The notes under the pieces: generated by a model
Told to the model about the DNA's origin: nothing
Seen by the model: the letters and a program-made list of their open reading frames with translations, nothing else
Database searches by the model: none
From: Neomicrococcus aestuarii
GTDB taxonomy: Bacteria; Actinomycetota; Actinomycetes; Actinomycetales; Micrococcaceae
Assembly (NCBI RefSeq): GCF_014201135.1
Contig: NZ_JACHDR010000001.1
Location: 868,001 to 932,000 of the forward strand
DNA length: 64,000 nucleotides
Direction of reading: 5' to 3'
Part shown: in pieces, positions 27,861-35,935 of the stretch
Layout of the letters: each line of letters begins with the position of its first letter
Numbering within the stretch: position 1 is the stretch's first letter
Program-made: the position numbers and the translations under genes

Positions 27861-29423
27861 CTATTTGCCGAGGAACTTATCGAATCCCTTAGGAAGATTC
27901 AATGCTGACGGATCAAAATCCTTCGGGATTCCCTGACCAAAAGCTGCACCGCTAGGAGCCTGCGCCTTCTTGTTGGCTGCTTCCTGAGCGGCCTGTGCAG
28001 CCTTGGCTGGGTTTCCGAACTTCTGCTGCTTCTTCTTGTTGCCACCCTTTGCGGCGCCCTTCGCCGGGCGACGTGCGCCTCCTGGCATACCTGGCATGCC
28101 CCCGCCTTGAGCGAGCTTCTTCATCATCTTTTGCGCTTCACCGAAACGCTCCAGCATCTGATTCAGCTCGGAGACGGACACGCCCGAACCCTTGGCGATA
28201 CGGGCACGACGGGATCCGTTGATGATCTTCGGAGCCACGCGTTCGTGAGGGGTCATGGAACGAATCATCGCTTCGATGCGATCCATCTGGCGATCGTCGA
28301 ACTGCTCAAGCTGCTGCCGAGAAATAGCGGCACCTGGCATCATGGCCAGCATCTTCTTGAGCGAGCCCATCTTCTTGATCTGCTGCATTTGGGCCAAGAA
28401 GTCATCGAGAGTGAAGTCCTCGCGATCCACAAACTTCTGCGCCATGCGCTCGGCTTCGCCCTTGTCCCACGAGCGCTCCGCTTGCTCGATGAGCGTGAGG
28501 ATGTCACCCATGTCAAGGATGCGGCTGGCCATACGGTCCGGGTGGAACACCTCGAAGTCGTCCAGGCTTTCACCCGTGGAGGCGAACATGACCGGCTTGC
28601 CCGTCACGGAGGCAACGGACAGGGCCGCGCCACCGCGAGCGTCGCCGTCCAGCTTGGACAGCACAACGCCCGTGAATTCCACGCCCTCTTGGAAGGCCAG
28701 CGCCGTGTTGACTGCGTCCTGACCAATCATGGCGTCGATCACGAAGAAAACTTCTTGAGGCTTGATGGCATCGCGGATATCTCGCGCTTGCTTCATCAGC
28801 TCGGTGTCCACACCGAGGCGGCCAGCGGTATCGACAATCACGATGTCGAACTGCTTCTGGCGTGCTTCGGAGACACCGTTGCGGGCGACGACTACTGGAT
28901 CGCCGGTAGCTTCTTCAAACTCGGAAGAAACACCTGGGTGCGGTGCGTAGACAGGAACGCCGGCGCGCTCACCGTTGATCTGGAGCTGCTTCACGGCGTT
29001 CGGACGCTGCAAGTCACAGGCCACCAGCAAAGGGGTGTGCCCTTGAGCTTTGAAGTGCTTTGCAAGCTTTCCTGCGAGGGTGGTCTTACCGGCACCTTGA
29101 AGGCCGGCCAGCATGATCACGGTAGGGCCGTACTTGGCCATCGTGATGCGGCGGGTCTCTCCACCGAGGATCGTGACGAGTTCTTCGTTGACGATCTTGA
29201 CCACTTGCTGGCCCGGGTTCAAGGACTGGCTCACCGTCTCTGCGAGCGCACGTTCCTTCACGGCGGCAGTGAACTCCCGCACCACGGGCACCGCGACGTC
29301 AGCGTCAAGAAGCGCGCGTCGAATCTCGCGGACGGTGCCGTCAACGTCGGCTTCCGTGAGACGACCCTTGCCACGAAGGTTCTTGAACGTCGCGGTCAAG
29401 CGATCAGACAGTGAGTTAAACAC
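27861..29423 (-). CDS. ffh: Signal recognition particle protein Ffh
   Basis: GTPase that binds signal peptides and 4.5S RNA and delivers nascent membrane proteins to FtsY. 520 residues from the GTG at 29423; the open frame runs 23 codons further without resemblance. N domain MFNSLSDRLTATFKNLRGKG (first residue from GTG), G domain with GLQGAGKTTLAGKLAKHF near 110 and DTAGRLGVD, TKLDGDARGG-type motif as SKLDGDARGGAA, then the methionine-rich M domain and a basic, Lys/Ala-rich tail. Its receptor gene ftsY lies at 34.7 kb; no 4.5S RNA gene was seen in the window. Confidence 0.97.
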   Translation of the reverse strand: MFNSLSDRLTATFKNLRGKGRLTEADVDGTVREIRRALLDADVAVPVVREFTAAVKERALAETVSQSLNPGQQVVKIVNEELVTILGGETRRITMAKYGPTVIMLAGLQGAGKTTLAGKLAKHFKAQGHTPLLVACDLQRPNAVKQLQINGERAGVPVYAPHPGVSSEFEEATGDPVVVARNGVSEARQKQFDIVIVDTAGRLGVDTELMKQARDIRDAIKPQEVFFVIDAMIGQDAVNTALAFQEGVEFTGVVLSKLDGDARGGAALSVASVTGKPVMFASTGESLDDFEVFHPDRMASRILDMGDILTLIEQAERSWDKGEAERMAQKFVDREDFTLDDFLAQMQQIKKMGSLKKMLAMMPGAAISRQQLEQFDDRQMDRIEAMIRSMTPHERVAPKIINGSRRARIAKGSGVSVSELNQMLERFGEAQKMMKKLAQGGGMPGMPGGARRPAKGAAKGGNKKKQQKFGNPAKAAQAAQEAANKKAQAPSGAAFGQGIPKDFDPSALNLPKGFDKFLGK

Positions 29424-29549
29424 AGTGAATTGTGCTTCCTTGTTGTTCTCGGTACACGGCACAGATGGTTCGCTGAAGGAACCGTGCCGCAATAGGACTC
29501 AGCATTCTAGGTTACCAAGTACAGAGCGCTCCCGTGGCAGAGTAAGCAC

Positions 29550-30965
29550 GTGAGCACTTCAACAAGCACCACAGCGATCAAAACTCTCTTGATTCTAGGA
29601 GCCTCCGGCGACCTCACGCAGCGACTCCTGCTGCCCGGTCTAGCGAGCCTTCTCGCCACCGGCAAGGTTGAGCATCTCAACCTCAAGGGCGTCGGTTCGG
29701 CGGACGTCAGCGCGGAAGAATTCTCTGAGCGCGTAGCCAAGACCTTCGCTCCGCAGCTCGAGGACGCCCACACCACCGAAGCGGGACGCAAGGTTCTGAG
29801 CGAGACCCAAGCTGCGTCGTCGTACGAAGTAGCGGACGTCACCGCCCCCGGAGAATTGGGCCGGCTCATCTCTTCCGTCCCCGGCCCGGTCGCCGTGTTC
29901 TTCGCGCTTCCGCCAGCGATCTCGGAGAAGGCGCTGGTCGCGGCGACCCCCGAGGAACTTCCCGAGGGCACCACCTTGGTGATTGAGAAGCCGTTCGGTT
30001 CCAGCTTGGAGTCCGCGAAAGCGCTCAACCAAAAGCTCACCCGTTTGGTGCCCGAATCCCGGATTCACCGCGTGGATCACTTCCTCGGCAAATCCACCGT
30101 GCTCAACATTTTGGGTTTGCGCTTTGCGAATCGTCTGTTGGAACCGTTGCTCTCCGCGGAGCATGTGGCCAGCGTGCAGCTCGTCTACAACGAGGAGCTC
30201 GCGCTCGAGGGCCGCGCCGGGTACTACGACAAGGCCGGAGCCCTGCGGGACATGATTCAGTCCCATTTGCTGCAGATCATGGCTCTGCTGGCCATTGACG
30301 CGCCGAGCACGCTCGGTGAACGAGACTTGCGAGACAAGATTTCTGAAGTCCTGCGCGCCACGCGCCTCAAGAATGAGCCAGCCGTCGCGAGCCGCCGCGC
30401 CCGGTACACCGCCGGTACTTCGATGGGACGCGCCATTCCTGGGTACGCCGAGGAAGAGGGCGTAAATCCCGCTCGTCAGACCGAGACGCTCGCCGAAGTG
30501 GATCTGAACATCAACAACGTGCGTTGGAACGGCGTTCCGTTCACGCTTCGATCCGGCAAAGCCATGGGCGAGGTACGCAAGGAAGCCATCATCACGTTCA
30601 AGCCGGTGAGTTTCTTGCCGGACGGGTTCACCGGGTGCGATAGCCCCACAATGCTGCGGATCGGGTTTGGGCCGGACACCCTTGCGATTGATCTGGATGT
30701 CAACGGTCCCGGCGATCCGTTCCACCTTGACCGCATCACGGTGGGGGCCGAGCTCAACAAGTCCGGCATGCTCCCCTACGGCGAAGTCCTTTACGGCGTA
30801 CTCAACGGGGATCCTACGCTCTCTGTGCGCGCGGACGCCGCCGAGGAGTGCTGGCGGATCGTCGAGCCCGTACTGGCCGCATGGGAAGCCGGCGAGGTCC
30901 CCTTGGATGAGTACCCGGCGGGTTCCTCTGGGCCGGACGCGTGGGCGTCGTCGCACCAGAATTAA
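29550..30965 (+). CDS. zwf: Glucose-6-phosphate dehydrogenase, stand-alone
   Basis: Oxidises glucose-6-phosphate to 6-phosphogluconolactone. 471 residues. LLILGASGDLTQRLLLPGL opens the NADP fold; the substrate motif is RVDHFLGK at 174-181 and the catalytic histidine segment is SHLLQIMALLAI, with small departures from the usual RIDHYLGK and NHLLQ. No tal, opcA, pgl or tkt gene is adjacent, unlike the standard actinobacterial zwf operon, so it may be a second, divergent copy. GTG start without a clear Shine-Dalgarno. It is divergent to ffh (126-bp gap). Confidence 0.9.
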   Translation: MSTSTSTTAIKTLLILGASGDLTQRLLLPGLASLLATGKVEHLNLKGVGSADVSAEEFSERVAKTFAPQLEDAHTTEAGRKVLSETQAASSYEVADVTAPGELGRLISSVPGPVAVFFALPPAISEKALVAATPEELPEGTTLVIEKPFGSSLESAKALNQKLTRLVPESRIHRVDHFLGKSTVLNILGLRFANRLLEPLLSAEHVASVQLVYNEELALEGRAGYYDKAGALRDMIQSHLLQIMALLAIDAPSTLGERDLRDKISEVLRATRLKNEPAVASRRARYTAGTSMGRAIPGYAEEEGVNPARQTETLAEVDLNINNVRWNGVPFTLRSGKAMGEVRKEAIITFKPVSFLPDGFTGCDSPTMLRIGFGPDTLAIDLDVNGPGDPFHLDRITVGAELNKSGMLPYGEVLYGVLNGDPTLSVRADAAEECWRIVEPVLAAWEAGEVPLDEYPAGSSGPDAWASSHQN

Positions 30966-30997
30966 GTACGACGACGCAGCGTGCCTCCCAGCGCGGG

Positions 30998-31055
30998 CTC
31001 AGTCCGGAGTTGGTTCAGTCCGGAGTGGGTTCAGTCCGGACTTGGCTCAGTCGAG
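30998..31055. repeat. Short tandem repeat, 16-bp unit, about 3.5 copies
   Basis: Units CTCAGTCCGGAGTTGG (30998), TTCAGTCCGGAGTGGG (31014), TTCAGTCCGGACTTGG (31030) and a partial CTCAGTCGAG (31046). The last partial unit contains the stop codon of the FG-GAP gene. Likely formed by slippage; could act as a 3' structure for the two convergent genes. Confidence 0.8.
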
Positions 31056-32666
31056 TGAATTCATGACGTTCCAACCGGTGCTGACGAGGGTTCGCGTTCC
31101 GAGCTTGCCCGCTCCAGTGCCGGGATAGAGGTAAAGCTCGCCCGTGGAGCGTCTCGCCAGCAGGTCCGGTTTGCGGTCACGGTTGAAGTCTCCGCTTCCC
31201 ACGAGTTCCGTCATGACGGACCAGCCCGCGCCGATCTGAGTTCGTGCACCGAACCGACCGGTTCCAGTGCCCGGGTAGAGCCACAGTTGTCCGGTGGAGC
31301 TCTGGAGCGCAATCAGGTCAGCTCGGCCGTCTCCTGTGAAATCGCCGGTGGAGACAATGTCGCGCATGACCTGCCATCCGGTTCCCACCGTGATGCGGGA
31401 CTTGAAGCCTCCGGCGCTGTTTCCGGGATACACGTAGAGGGTTCCGCCGGTGGTTCTGGCTACGAGGTCAACGTTTCCATCGCCTGTGAAATCACCTTGG
31501 CCACTCAGCCGATTAATGTTGCCCCACGCGGAACCAATCTTGATCCGGGGCTGGAACGTACCCACCCCCTTGCCGCGGTACAGGTAAAGATCACCGGTGG
31601 AATTCAGCCGCGCGATCACATCCGCCTTGCCGTCTCCATTCCAGTCCCCCACCGTGGTGATCAAGCTCATGGAGTTCCAGCCGGATCCAACGGTTACTCT
31701 GGAATTTAGTGTGCCGAGGCCGTTGCCTGGGTAGACGTAGAGAACGCCGGAGCTTGAGTGCCGCGCCAGCAGATCGTTGGTGCGGTTTCCGGTGAGGTCT
31801 TTGTCCCCGAAGAGCTCGGTGTGCGAAGGTGTAGCCGGCGTACCGAAGGAGTAGCCGGGGCATGTCCTGTCATAGTCTCGCGTGGTGTTGTACCACTGGG
31901 ACAGCAGGACCTTTCCGCCAGAGAAGCTGGCCTGCGTGCACCGGTCTAACGCTTCGGTGGGATAGTCCAAGGTTCCGGCGGTAGCCCACACGGGGACGCC
32001 CGGAGCGCGCCACGAGGTGACGATCTCCTTCCAGCCGTTGGTGTAGGAGTAGAAACCGTATTTGTAGCCGCGATCCCGCAGCGCCCGCATGTACCCTTCC
32101 ACCACGGCCCTGTTATTGGCAGAGGCTGCGGGTGTAGTGGCCGCTGGCCACGGTTGCTTAGGCCGCGGTTCAACATCGATCCAAACCGTGCTTGGTTTCC
32201 ACCCGATCCCAGCAAGTGTGTTGGTGGCTTCAACTGCTTGACGGTATCCCATGTTAGCTAGCCGGGCTTGAAGGCCGGTGCCCTTCCACGGCCCGCTGCT
32301 TCCGTAGGCGGTCAGCTGTGCCGCCGTGGGATAGGTGGCCATTCCGTAGGCCTGAGCTGGTTTTCCGCGGTCTTTGGTCCACTGGTACTGCCGAGCGATG
32401 CAGGGGTTGGTGGTGAAGCCCAGACCATTGGTCAGGCCGATTACCACGAATTGGGTGGTGCTCGGCGGCATGGGTAGCGCAAACCCACCTTCCGCCACCG
32501 TGCATTGCGGCCATGAGATGTCGTGGCCGAAGAGGTCCTCGGCTGCTGCAGGCGGTGCCGCTGGAAGCGTTGCTATCAAGGCTGAGGCGCTGAGGGTGGC
32601 GAAGAGTTGCCGAACTGCTTGCCACCGCGAACGCTGACGCGCCGGGGCGGCTGTTACTGCGGACAT
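31047..32666 (-). CDS. Secreted protein with GH25-like N-terminal domain and FG-GAP/VCBS repeats
   Basis: 539 residues from the ATG at 32666 (AAGGAG in front); a longer frame to 32720 is less likely. Residues 1-42 are a signal peptide ending PPAAA. Residues about 43-295 form a glycoside-hydrolase-like domain starting GHDISWPQC and containing VWIDVEP (candidate acidic residues) and VLLSQWY; this resembles GH25/DUF1906-like folds. Residues about 305-539 hold five repeats of about 46 residues with GDFTGDGxxDLxAR and LYxYPGxGxG, the calcium-binding FG-GAP type. Probably acts at or outside the cell wall; substrate unknown. Sits where relatives carry glnD. Confidence 0.85.
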   Translation of the reverse strand: MSAVTAAPARQRSRWQAVRQLFATLSASALIATLPAAPPAAAEDLFGHDISWPQCTVAEGGFALPMPPSTTQFVVIGLTNGLGFTTNPCIARQYQWTKDRGKPAQAYGMATYPTAAQLTAYGSSGPWKGTGLQARLANMGYRQAVEATNTLAGIGWKPSTVWIDVEPRPKQPWPAATTPAASANNRAVVEGYMRALRDRGYKYGFYSYTNGWKEIVTSWRAPGVPVWATAGTLDYPTEALDRCTQASFSGGKVLLSQWYNTTRDYDRTCPGYSFGTPATPSHTELFGDKDLTGNRTNDLLARHSSSGVLYVYPGNGLGTLNSRVTVGSGWNSMSLITTVGDWNGDGKADVIARLNSTGDLYLYRGKGVGTFQPRIKIGSAWGNINRLSGQGDFTGDGNVDLVARTTGGTLYVYPGNSAGGFKSRITVGTGWQVMRDIVSTGDFTGDGRADLIALQSSTGQLWLYPGTGTGRFGARTQIGAGWSVMTELVGSGDFNRDRKPDLLARRSTGELYLYPGTGAGKLGTRTLVSTGWNVMNSLD

Positions 32667-32766
32667 CACGGTTCTCCTTGAGAGAGTGCTACGACGCGTC
32701 GTTGCGTCGCGAAGGAACACCTACCATGCATTGTCCGCCCAAAACGGCTCGAAGAATAGGGCGTTA

Positions 32767-32818
32767 AAACATTTGATGCCGGATCGCAGGGAGGTGCGAT
32801 CCGGCATCAAATATAAAT
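32767..32818 (-). terminator. Intrinsic terminator after glnK
   Basis: TTTGATGCCGGATCGCA at 32772-32788 pairs perfectly with its complement at 32795-32811 around a 6-base loop, flanked by A/T-rich sequence. It closes the amtB-glnK transcript 60 bases after the glnK stop and shows that no glnD is co-transcribed. Confidence 0.9.
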
Positions 32819-32877
32819 TATGAAATTATCGGCTTCCGTGAAGCTAATTCCTCACGTAAAGCTAGTGAGTAGCCTCG

Positions 32878-33216
32878 TTAGATTGCAGCTTCGGCGCGTT
32901 CGCCGGTTCGCACGCGAACCACTTCATCCACCGTGGTGACCCACACCTTGCCGTCACCGGCGCGGCCGGTGTTGGCGGTAGCGACGATGACATCAACGAT
33001 GTCATCTACCCATTCGTTGGAAACCAAGATTTCCAGGCGGGCCTTGGGCAACAAATCGACTGTGTACTCTGCACCGCGGTAGACCTCGGTGTGGCCGCGC
33101 TGGCGGCCGTAACCGTTGGCCTGAGAGACCGTGAGGCCCTGGACACCATAGGACTCAAGTGCGTTGCGAATCTCATTGAGCTTGTCTGGCCGAACAATGG
33201 CCGTCACGAGTTTCAT
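32878..33216 (-). CDS. glnK: Nitrogen regulatory protein P-II
   Basis: 112-residue signal protein sensing 2-oxoglutarate and ATP/ADP, controlling AmtB. MKLVTAIVRPDKLNEIRNALESYGVQGLTV is the standard opening, Tyr51 in RGAEYTVDLLPK is the T-loop residue that is uridylylated in proteobacteria and adenylylated in actinobacteria, and GRAGDGKVWV follows. The ATG at 33216 overlaps the amtB stop (ATGA). An upstream open frame inside amtB is a shadow. The modifying enzyme GlnD is not encoded nearby. Confidence 0.97.
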   Translation of the reverse strand: MKLVTAIVRPDKLNEIRNALESYGVQGLTVSQANGYGRQRGHTEVYRGAEYTVDLLPKARLEILVSNEWVDDIVDVIVATANTGRAGDGKVWVTTVDEVVRVRTGERAEAAI

Positions 33217-34517
33217 GCGGATGCTCCTTCCGAGCGATTGGTCAAGTGACCAGACGTTGCTGGGTGCGGTACAAACTGGCCAGTGGTGCCCAGTCCGCCG
33301 AATTCGTAAGCAGTTTCTGCGTGCTCGTAGTAGTCGATGCCAGCAATTTCTGCTTCTTCGGTGATACGAAGACCCATGATCTTCTGGATGATCGCACCAA
33401 TGACCCATGTTGCCACTGCGGTGTAGATAACTGCTACTACCACTGCAACCGTCTGCGCAATCAACTGACCGAAGCCGCCGCCGTAGAACAAGCCACCGGC
33501 TGCTTCTTCGTTAGGAAGTGCAATGAAGCCCAAGGCGAGAGTTCCGACGATGCCGGAGACCAAGTGAACGCCAACAACGTCAAGCGAATCGTCGTAGCCC
33601 CACTTGTACTTGAGACCAACAGCGAGAGCGGAGAGGATACCGGAGACGATGCCCAGACCGATCGCGCCAAGCGGGGAAACGTCAGCACAGGCTGGGGTGA
33701 TGGCCACGAGGCCAGCAACAACACCAGATGCTGCACCCAAAGAGGTGGGGTGTCCGTCGCGGATCTTTTCGGTAACAACCCAGCCAAGAACAGCTGCGGC
33801 CGGAGCCACAAGGGTGTTGATCCAGATCAGGCCAGCCTGCTCGGCCGTTCCTGCTGCGCCACCGTTGAAGCCGAACCAGCCGAACCACAAGAGTGCTGCG
33901 CCGAGCATGACAAACGGAATGTTGTGTGGGCGAAGTCCAGGGTCCTTGCCGAAGCCGCGACGCTTGCCAACAAGCAAGGCCAAGACCAAGCCGGCTACAC
34001 CAGCGTTGATGTGAACTACGGTGCCACCGGCGAAGTCAATCGCTTCGCCAGCCCAGGAACCGATAGCGCCTTCAGCGCTAAGCAATCCGCCGCCCCATAC
34101 CCAGAAGGCGATCGGTGCGTACACCACGGTCACCCAGACAGGAACGAAGACGCTCCAGGCGCCGAAGGACATACGGTCTGCAACAGCACCGGAGATCAGG
34201 GCAACCGTGATGATGGCGAACGTTGCGCCATATCCGATTCCGATCAAGTCTTCAGTTCCGATTTGTCCGGAGAGGCCGAACTGCTCGAAAGGCGATCCGA
34301 AGAGGCCTCCGATGCTGGTTCCGCCGCCTGCCATCGCGTTGCCCCACAGGACCCAGATAACGCTGACAATTGCGAGTGAGATGAAGCTCATCATCATCAT
34401 GTTGAGGACGCTCTTTGCGCGGGTCATACCGCCATAGAAGAACGCCAGTGCGGGTGTCATGAGGAACACCATGGCCGCACAGACCATCATCCATACGTGG
34501 CTAGCCGAAATTTCCAT
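33213..34517 (-). CDS. amtB: Ammonium transporter Amt
   Basis: 434 residues, 11 predicted membrane helices. The conserved segments are MTPALAFFYGGMTRAKSVLN at the first helix, the VLWGNAM and FAGGTVVHINAGVAGLVLALLVG regions, and GGAAGTAEQAGLIWINT. The ATG at 34517 follows GGCGAGG; the frame extends to 34568 without family resemblance. Forms an operon with glnK. The upstream region carries a GlnR-like operator array and a palindrome (separate entries). Confidence 0.96.
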   Translation of the reverse strand: MEISASHVWMMVCAAMVFLMTPALAFFYGGMTRAKSVLNMMMMSFISLAIVSVIWVLWGNAMAGGGTSIGGLFGSPFEQFGLSGQIGTEDLIGIGYGATFAIITVALISGAVADRMSFGAWSVFVPVWVTVVYAPIAFWVWGGGLLSAEGAIGSWAGEAIDFAGGTVVHINAGVAGLVLALLVGKRRGFGKDPGLRPHNIPFVMLGAALLWFGWFGFNGGAAGTAEQAGLIWINTLVAPAAAVLGWVVTEKIRDGHPTSLGAASGVVAGLVAITPACADVSPLGAIGLGIVSGILSALAVGLKYKWGYDDSLDVVGVHLVSGIVGTLALGFIALPNEEAAGGLFYGGGFGQLIAQTVAVVVAVIYTAVATWVIGAIIQKIMGLRITEEAEIAGIDYYEHAETAYEFGGLGTTGQFVPHPATSGHLTNRSEGASA

Positions 34518-34531
34518 CGCCTCGCCTTTCT

Positions 34532-34562
34532 CTTGAAGTACGTGATCATTACGTGCTTCAAG
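34532..34562 (-). promoter_or_regulatory. 31-nt imperfect palindrome in the amtB leader
   Basis: CTTGAAG at 34532-34538 and CTTCAAG at 34556-34562 flank ACGT..GATCAT..ACGT; 26 of 31 positions agree with the reverse complement. It ends 15 bases before the amtB start, so it may be an operator or an RNA hairpin near the ribosome site. Confidence 0.6.
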
Positions 34563-34576
34563 ATTCAACGAGTTGT

Positions 34577-34614
34577 GTTTCCGCCGCCTGATTGTTGTGT
34601 TTCATTTTCGTGAC
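34577..34614 (-). promoter_or_regulatory. Candidate GlnR-type operator upstream of amtB
   Basis: On the minus strand: GTCAC-n6-GAAAC-n6-ATCAG-n6-GAAAC. Three of four blocks match the actinobacterial GlnR box (gTnAC-n6-GaAAC repeated) with exact 11-bp phasing. A further set of three phased blocks (GAAAC, GAAAC, GGAAC) lies at 34642-34668. GlnR activates amtB under nitrogen limitation in Streptomyces and mycobacteria. Confidence 0.6.
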
Positions 34615-34693
34615 GGAGGGCACTTGGGAGGTAAATACCGTGTTCCGGCGAGGTTTCTATTGTGTTTCGTGCACTTGTAACGTGGTTGTTTTT

Positions 34694-35896
34694 TTAGTCC
34701 ACGAGGGCGTCTACGAAGCCCTGCGCATCAAAAGGTGCCAAGTCATCCGGGCCTTCGCCCAATCCGATCAGCTTGACGGGAACACCGAGCTGACGCTGGA
34801 TGGCAACGACGATGCCACCCTTGGCCGTTCCGTCCAATTTCGTCAGGACGATGCCCGTGACGTTGACAACCTCGGAGAACACCTTGGCCTGGTTCAAGCC
34901 GTTCTGTCCGGTGGTGGCATCTAACACTAAGAGGACTTCATCCACTTCTGCTTGCTTCTCCACCACGCGCTTGATCTTTCCAAGCTCGTCCATGAGGCCC
35001 ACCTTGTTTTGCAAGCGTCCCGCGGTGTCGATGATGACGACGTCTACTTCTTGCTCGATGCCGGCCTTGACGGCTTCGAAGGCAACCGATGCGGGATCTG
35101 CCCCGTCGATGTCGCTCTTGACGGTGGGAACACCCACGCGGGCACCCCAGGTGGCTAGCTGTTCGGCAGCGGCTGCACGGAACGTATCCGCAGCGCCCAG
35201 GAGAACATCCTTATCTTCGGCGACCAGCACGCGAGCGATCTTGCCAATCGTGGTGGTCTTGCCCACACCGTTGACGCCTACCACCATCATGATCGAGGGG
35301 CGGTTGTCGTGACGATCATCTGCGAGCGAACGGTCCATCGTGGGATCCACAAGCGCCAGCAGTTCTTCCTTGAGCAAAGTGCGGACGCGTTCTGGGTCGC
35401 GGCTACCTTCTACCTTGACGCGGCGTTTGAGGTTCTCCACCAGTTCGAGGGTGGGTTCAGTGCCAAGATCCGCCAACAGGAGCGTCTCTTCGATCTCATC
35501 CCAGACGTCGTCGTCAATCTTGTCCTGGGACAGTAGTGCCAACAAACCCTTACCGAGGGCGTTGTTGGAGCGTGCCAAACGCTCGCGTAGTCGGGCCAGA
35601 CGGCCAAGAACGGGAGCCGGCCGCTCAACCTCGAGATCAACCTTGCCGCCCAAGTCATCGACGAGTTCGGTATCTTCATCCGTGATGGTTCCCGTGGATC
35701 CGGCGCCGGAACGGGGGCGCTCGAGGGTGTCGACCGAACCACCGGCAGAGGTCAGTGGTGGATCGTCCGAGTCGCGGGTGGACGTGTAGGTACCCGGAGG
35801 GGTCTTGCGGCCACGCAACAAGAACGCAGCTCCCACGCCTCCAATGAGTATGACGGCGGCAACAACAATGATGATGATCAACTGGTCCATAGGCAC
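34694..35896 (-). CDS. ftsY: Signal recognition particle receptor FtsY
   Basis: 400 residues. One N-terminal membrane helix (IIIIVVAAVILIGGVGAAFLL) followed by an acidic, Ser/Thr-rich linker, then the NG domains: GVNGVGKTTTIGKIARVL near 199, DTAGRLQNKVGLMDELGK, and VLTKLDGTAKGGIVVAI. Start is a GTG at 35896 or an ATG two codons later; neither has a strong ribosome site. Forms a targeting pair with Ffh. Confidence 0.96.
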   Translation of the reverse strand: MPMDQLIIIIVVAAVILIGGVGAAFLLRGRKTPPGTYTSTRDSDDPPLTSAGGSVDTLERPRSGAGSTGTITDEDTELVDDLGGKVDLEVERPAPVLGRLARLRERLARSNNALGKGLLALLSQDKIDDDVWDEIEETLLLADLGTEPTLELVENLKRRVKVEGSRDPERVRTLLKEELLALVDPTMDRSLADDRHDNRPSIMMVVGVNGVGKTTTIGKIARVLVAEDKDVLLGAADTFRAAAAEQLATWGARVGVPTVKSDIDGADPASVAFEAVKAGIEQEVDVVIIDTAGRLQNKVGLMDELGKIKRVVEKQAEVDEVLLVLDATTGQNGLNQAKVFSEVVNVTGIVLTKLDGTAKGGIVVAIQRQLGVPVKLIGLGEGPDDLAPFDAQGFVDALVD

Positions 35897-35935
35897 GAAA
35901 CCAGCTTCTCATAAACCGGGATACACTCCGTAGCG

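Noticed and set aside
28107-29414. 435-codon plus-strand open frame opposite ffh
   Set aside because: No protein family resemblance; caused by codon bias of ffh on the other strand.
29640-30956. 438-codon minus-strand open frame opposite zwf
   Set aside because: Shadow of zwf, no recognisable domain.
33246-34379. 377-codon plus-strand open frame opposite amtB
   Set aside because: Cysteine- and asparagine-rich nonsense sequence; amtB on the other strand is unmistakable.
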